Assembly: GCA_946481355.1 (NCBI GenBank)
Contig: CAMLNH010000159.1
Location: 1-6,696 of the forward strand
Reading direction: 5' to 3'
Length of the DNA: 6,696 nt
Origin: an uncultured Curvibacter sp.
Lineage (GTDB): Bacteria; Pseudomonadota; Gammaproteobacteria; Burkholderiales; Burkholderiaceae
Shown: piece by piece, positions 6,250 to 6,696 of the stretch
Numbering within the stretch: position 1 is the stretch's first letter
Layout: each line of letters opens with the position of its first letter
The notes under the pieces: generated by a model
Told to the model about the DNA's origin: nothing
What the model saw: only the letters and a program-made list of their open reading frames with translations
Databases searched by the model: none
Program-made: the position numbers and the translations under genes

Positions 6250-6696
6250 ATGAACCAAGCCACCGCCCGCCTGTTGCCGGATGACGACGCCCAGCGCGAC
6301 CTGCTGCACAACGAGGTCCATGCCCGCCCGCCCGCGCGCATCCGCCTGCCGGCGCTGGTGATCTACGTCGCCGTGCTCAACGAGGGCGTCAGCCGCGAGC
6401 AGGAGTGCGAGCATTTGCGCCGCCTGCCCGGCCAGCAGGGCCTGCTGCCCGAGCAACTGCAGGGCAACTTCCTGCGGCTGCGTTTCGAGGGCTATACCGT
6501 CAAGTGGGAGCGCCACACTGAGTTCACGCGCTACTCCATCGTCCAGCCCCTGCCCGCACAGGCCGCATTGGGGGCGAGCGACCCGGATCTGACCGACGAG
6601 CTCGTGGTGGCGCCGGCCTGGCTGCGTGACATCCCGGGCCGCACCATCGCGGCCATCCAGCTGGCCATGGTGCACAGCGAGCTCAAGCCCTGCGAC
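6250..6696 (+). CDS. DUF3422 family protein, N-terminal part (partial)
   Basis: The reading frame is open from the ATG at 6250 to the window end, giving 149 residues of what is normally a protein of about 420-440 residues. It carries the family's two N-terminal signatures: HNEVHARPP at residues 20-28 and VKWERHTEFTRYS at 85-97, with a later APAWLRDIPGRTI stretch (121-133). DUF3422 proteins are uncharacterised; members usually end in predicted membrane segments that are outside this window, so an inner-membrane location is inference from the family. The ATG was chosen because the HNEVHARPP motif lies at the usual distance from the N-terminus. Its first two bases overlap the most upstream possible patatin-gene ATG on the other strand within a CATG palindrome. 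Confidence 0.88.
   Translation, partial: MNQATARLLPDDDAQRDLLHNEVHARPPARIRLPALVIYVAVLNEGVSREQECEHLRRLPGQQGLLPEQLQGNFLRLRFEGYTVKWERHTEFTRYSIVQPLPAQAALGASDPDLTDELVVAPAWLRDIPGRTIAAIQLAMVHSELKPCD

Noticed and set aside
5776..6675. A 299-codon minus-strand frame over the DUF3422 start and the patatin N-terminus
   Set aside because: It overlaps two well-supported genes, has no motif, and is rich in Gly, Arg, Ala and Gln, as expected of a shadow.

Overview
The window is GC-rich, with dense coding, strong GC bias at third codon positions and short intergenic gaps. Its proteins look like those of a Gram-negative betaproteobacterium. The mix of ampG, an M48 lipoprotein, a GloC-type hydrolase, a patatin autotransporter and a DUF3422 gene, plus a short AT-rich stem-loop of a kind I associate with Comamonadaceae (Acidovorax/Hydrogenophaga/Polaromonas relatives), suggests that family. 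This assignment is inference. No mobile element, CRISPR array, tRNA or rRNA is visible, and no stretch over 150 bases lacks a gene.

Layout. (1) Bases 1-179, minus: N-terminal 59 residues of an OmpR/CheY-type response regulator, cut by the window edge. (2) 180-322: a gap with an 11-bp-spaced TTTAC repeat upstream of the regulator and an AT-rich stem-loop that runs into the end of the next gene. (3) 323-1660, minus: ampG, a muropeptide permease. (4) 1699-2565, plus: an M48 zinc-metallopeptidase lipoprotein, divergent from ampG across 38 bases. (5) 2573-3145, minus: a small predicted outer-membrane beta-barrel protein, convergent with the peptidase with a 7-base gap. (6) 3274-3912, minus: gloC, a glyoxalase II-type metallo-beta-lactamase-fold hydrolase. 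(7) 3961-6185, minus: a patatin-POTRA-barrel protein of the type Vd (PlpD-like) autotransporter kind, split by a one-base frameshift in a run of five T (coding strand). (8) 6250-6696, plus: the first 149 residues of a DUF3422 protein, running off the window.

Theme. Four of the seven genes act at the cell envelope: peptidoglycan fragment uptake (AmpG), outer-membrane proteolysis (M48 lipoprotein), an outer-membrane barrel, and a barrel-anchored lipase. The patatin gene, gloC and the barrel gene lie in the same direction with gaps of 48 and 128 bases; the first two could be co-transcribed. I see a conserved-looking chromosomal neighbourhood, not an undescribed defence or mobile system. The observations most worth checking are the frameshift in the patatin gene and the possible autoregulatory site upstream of the response regulator.
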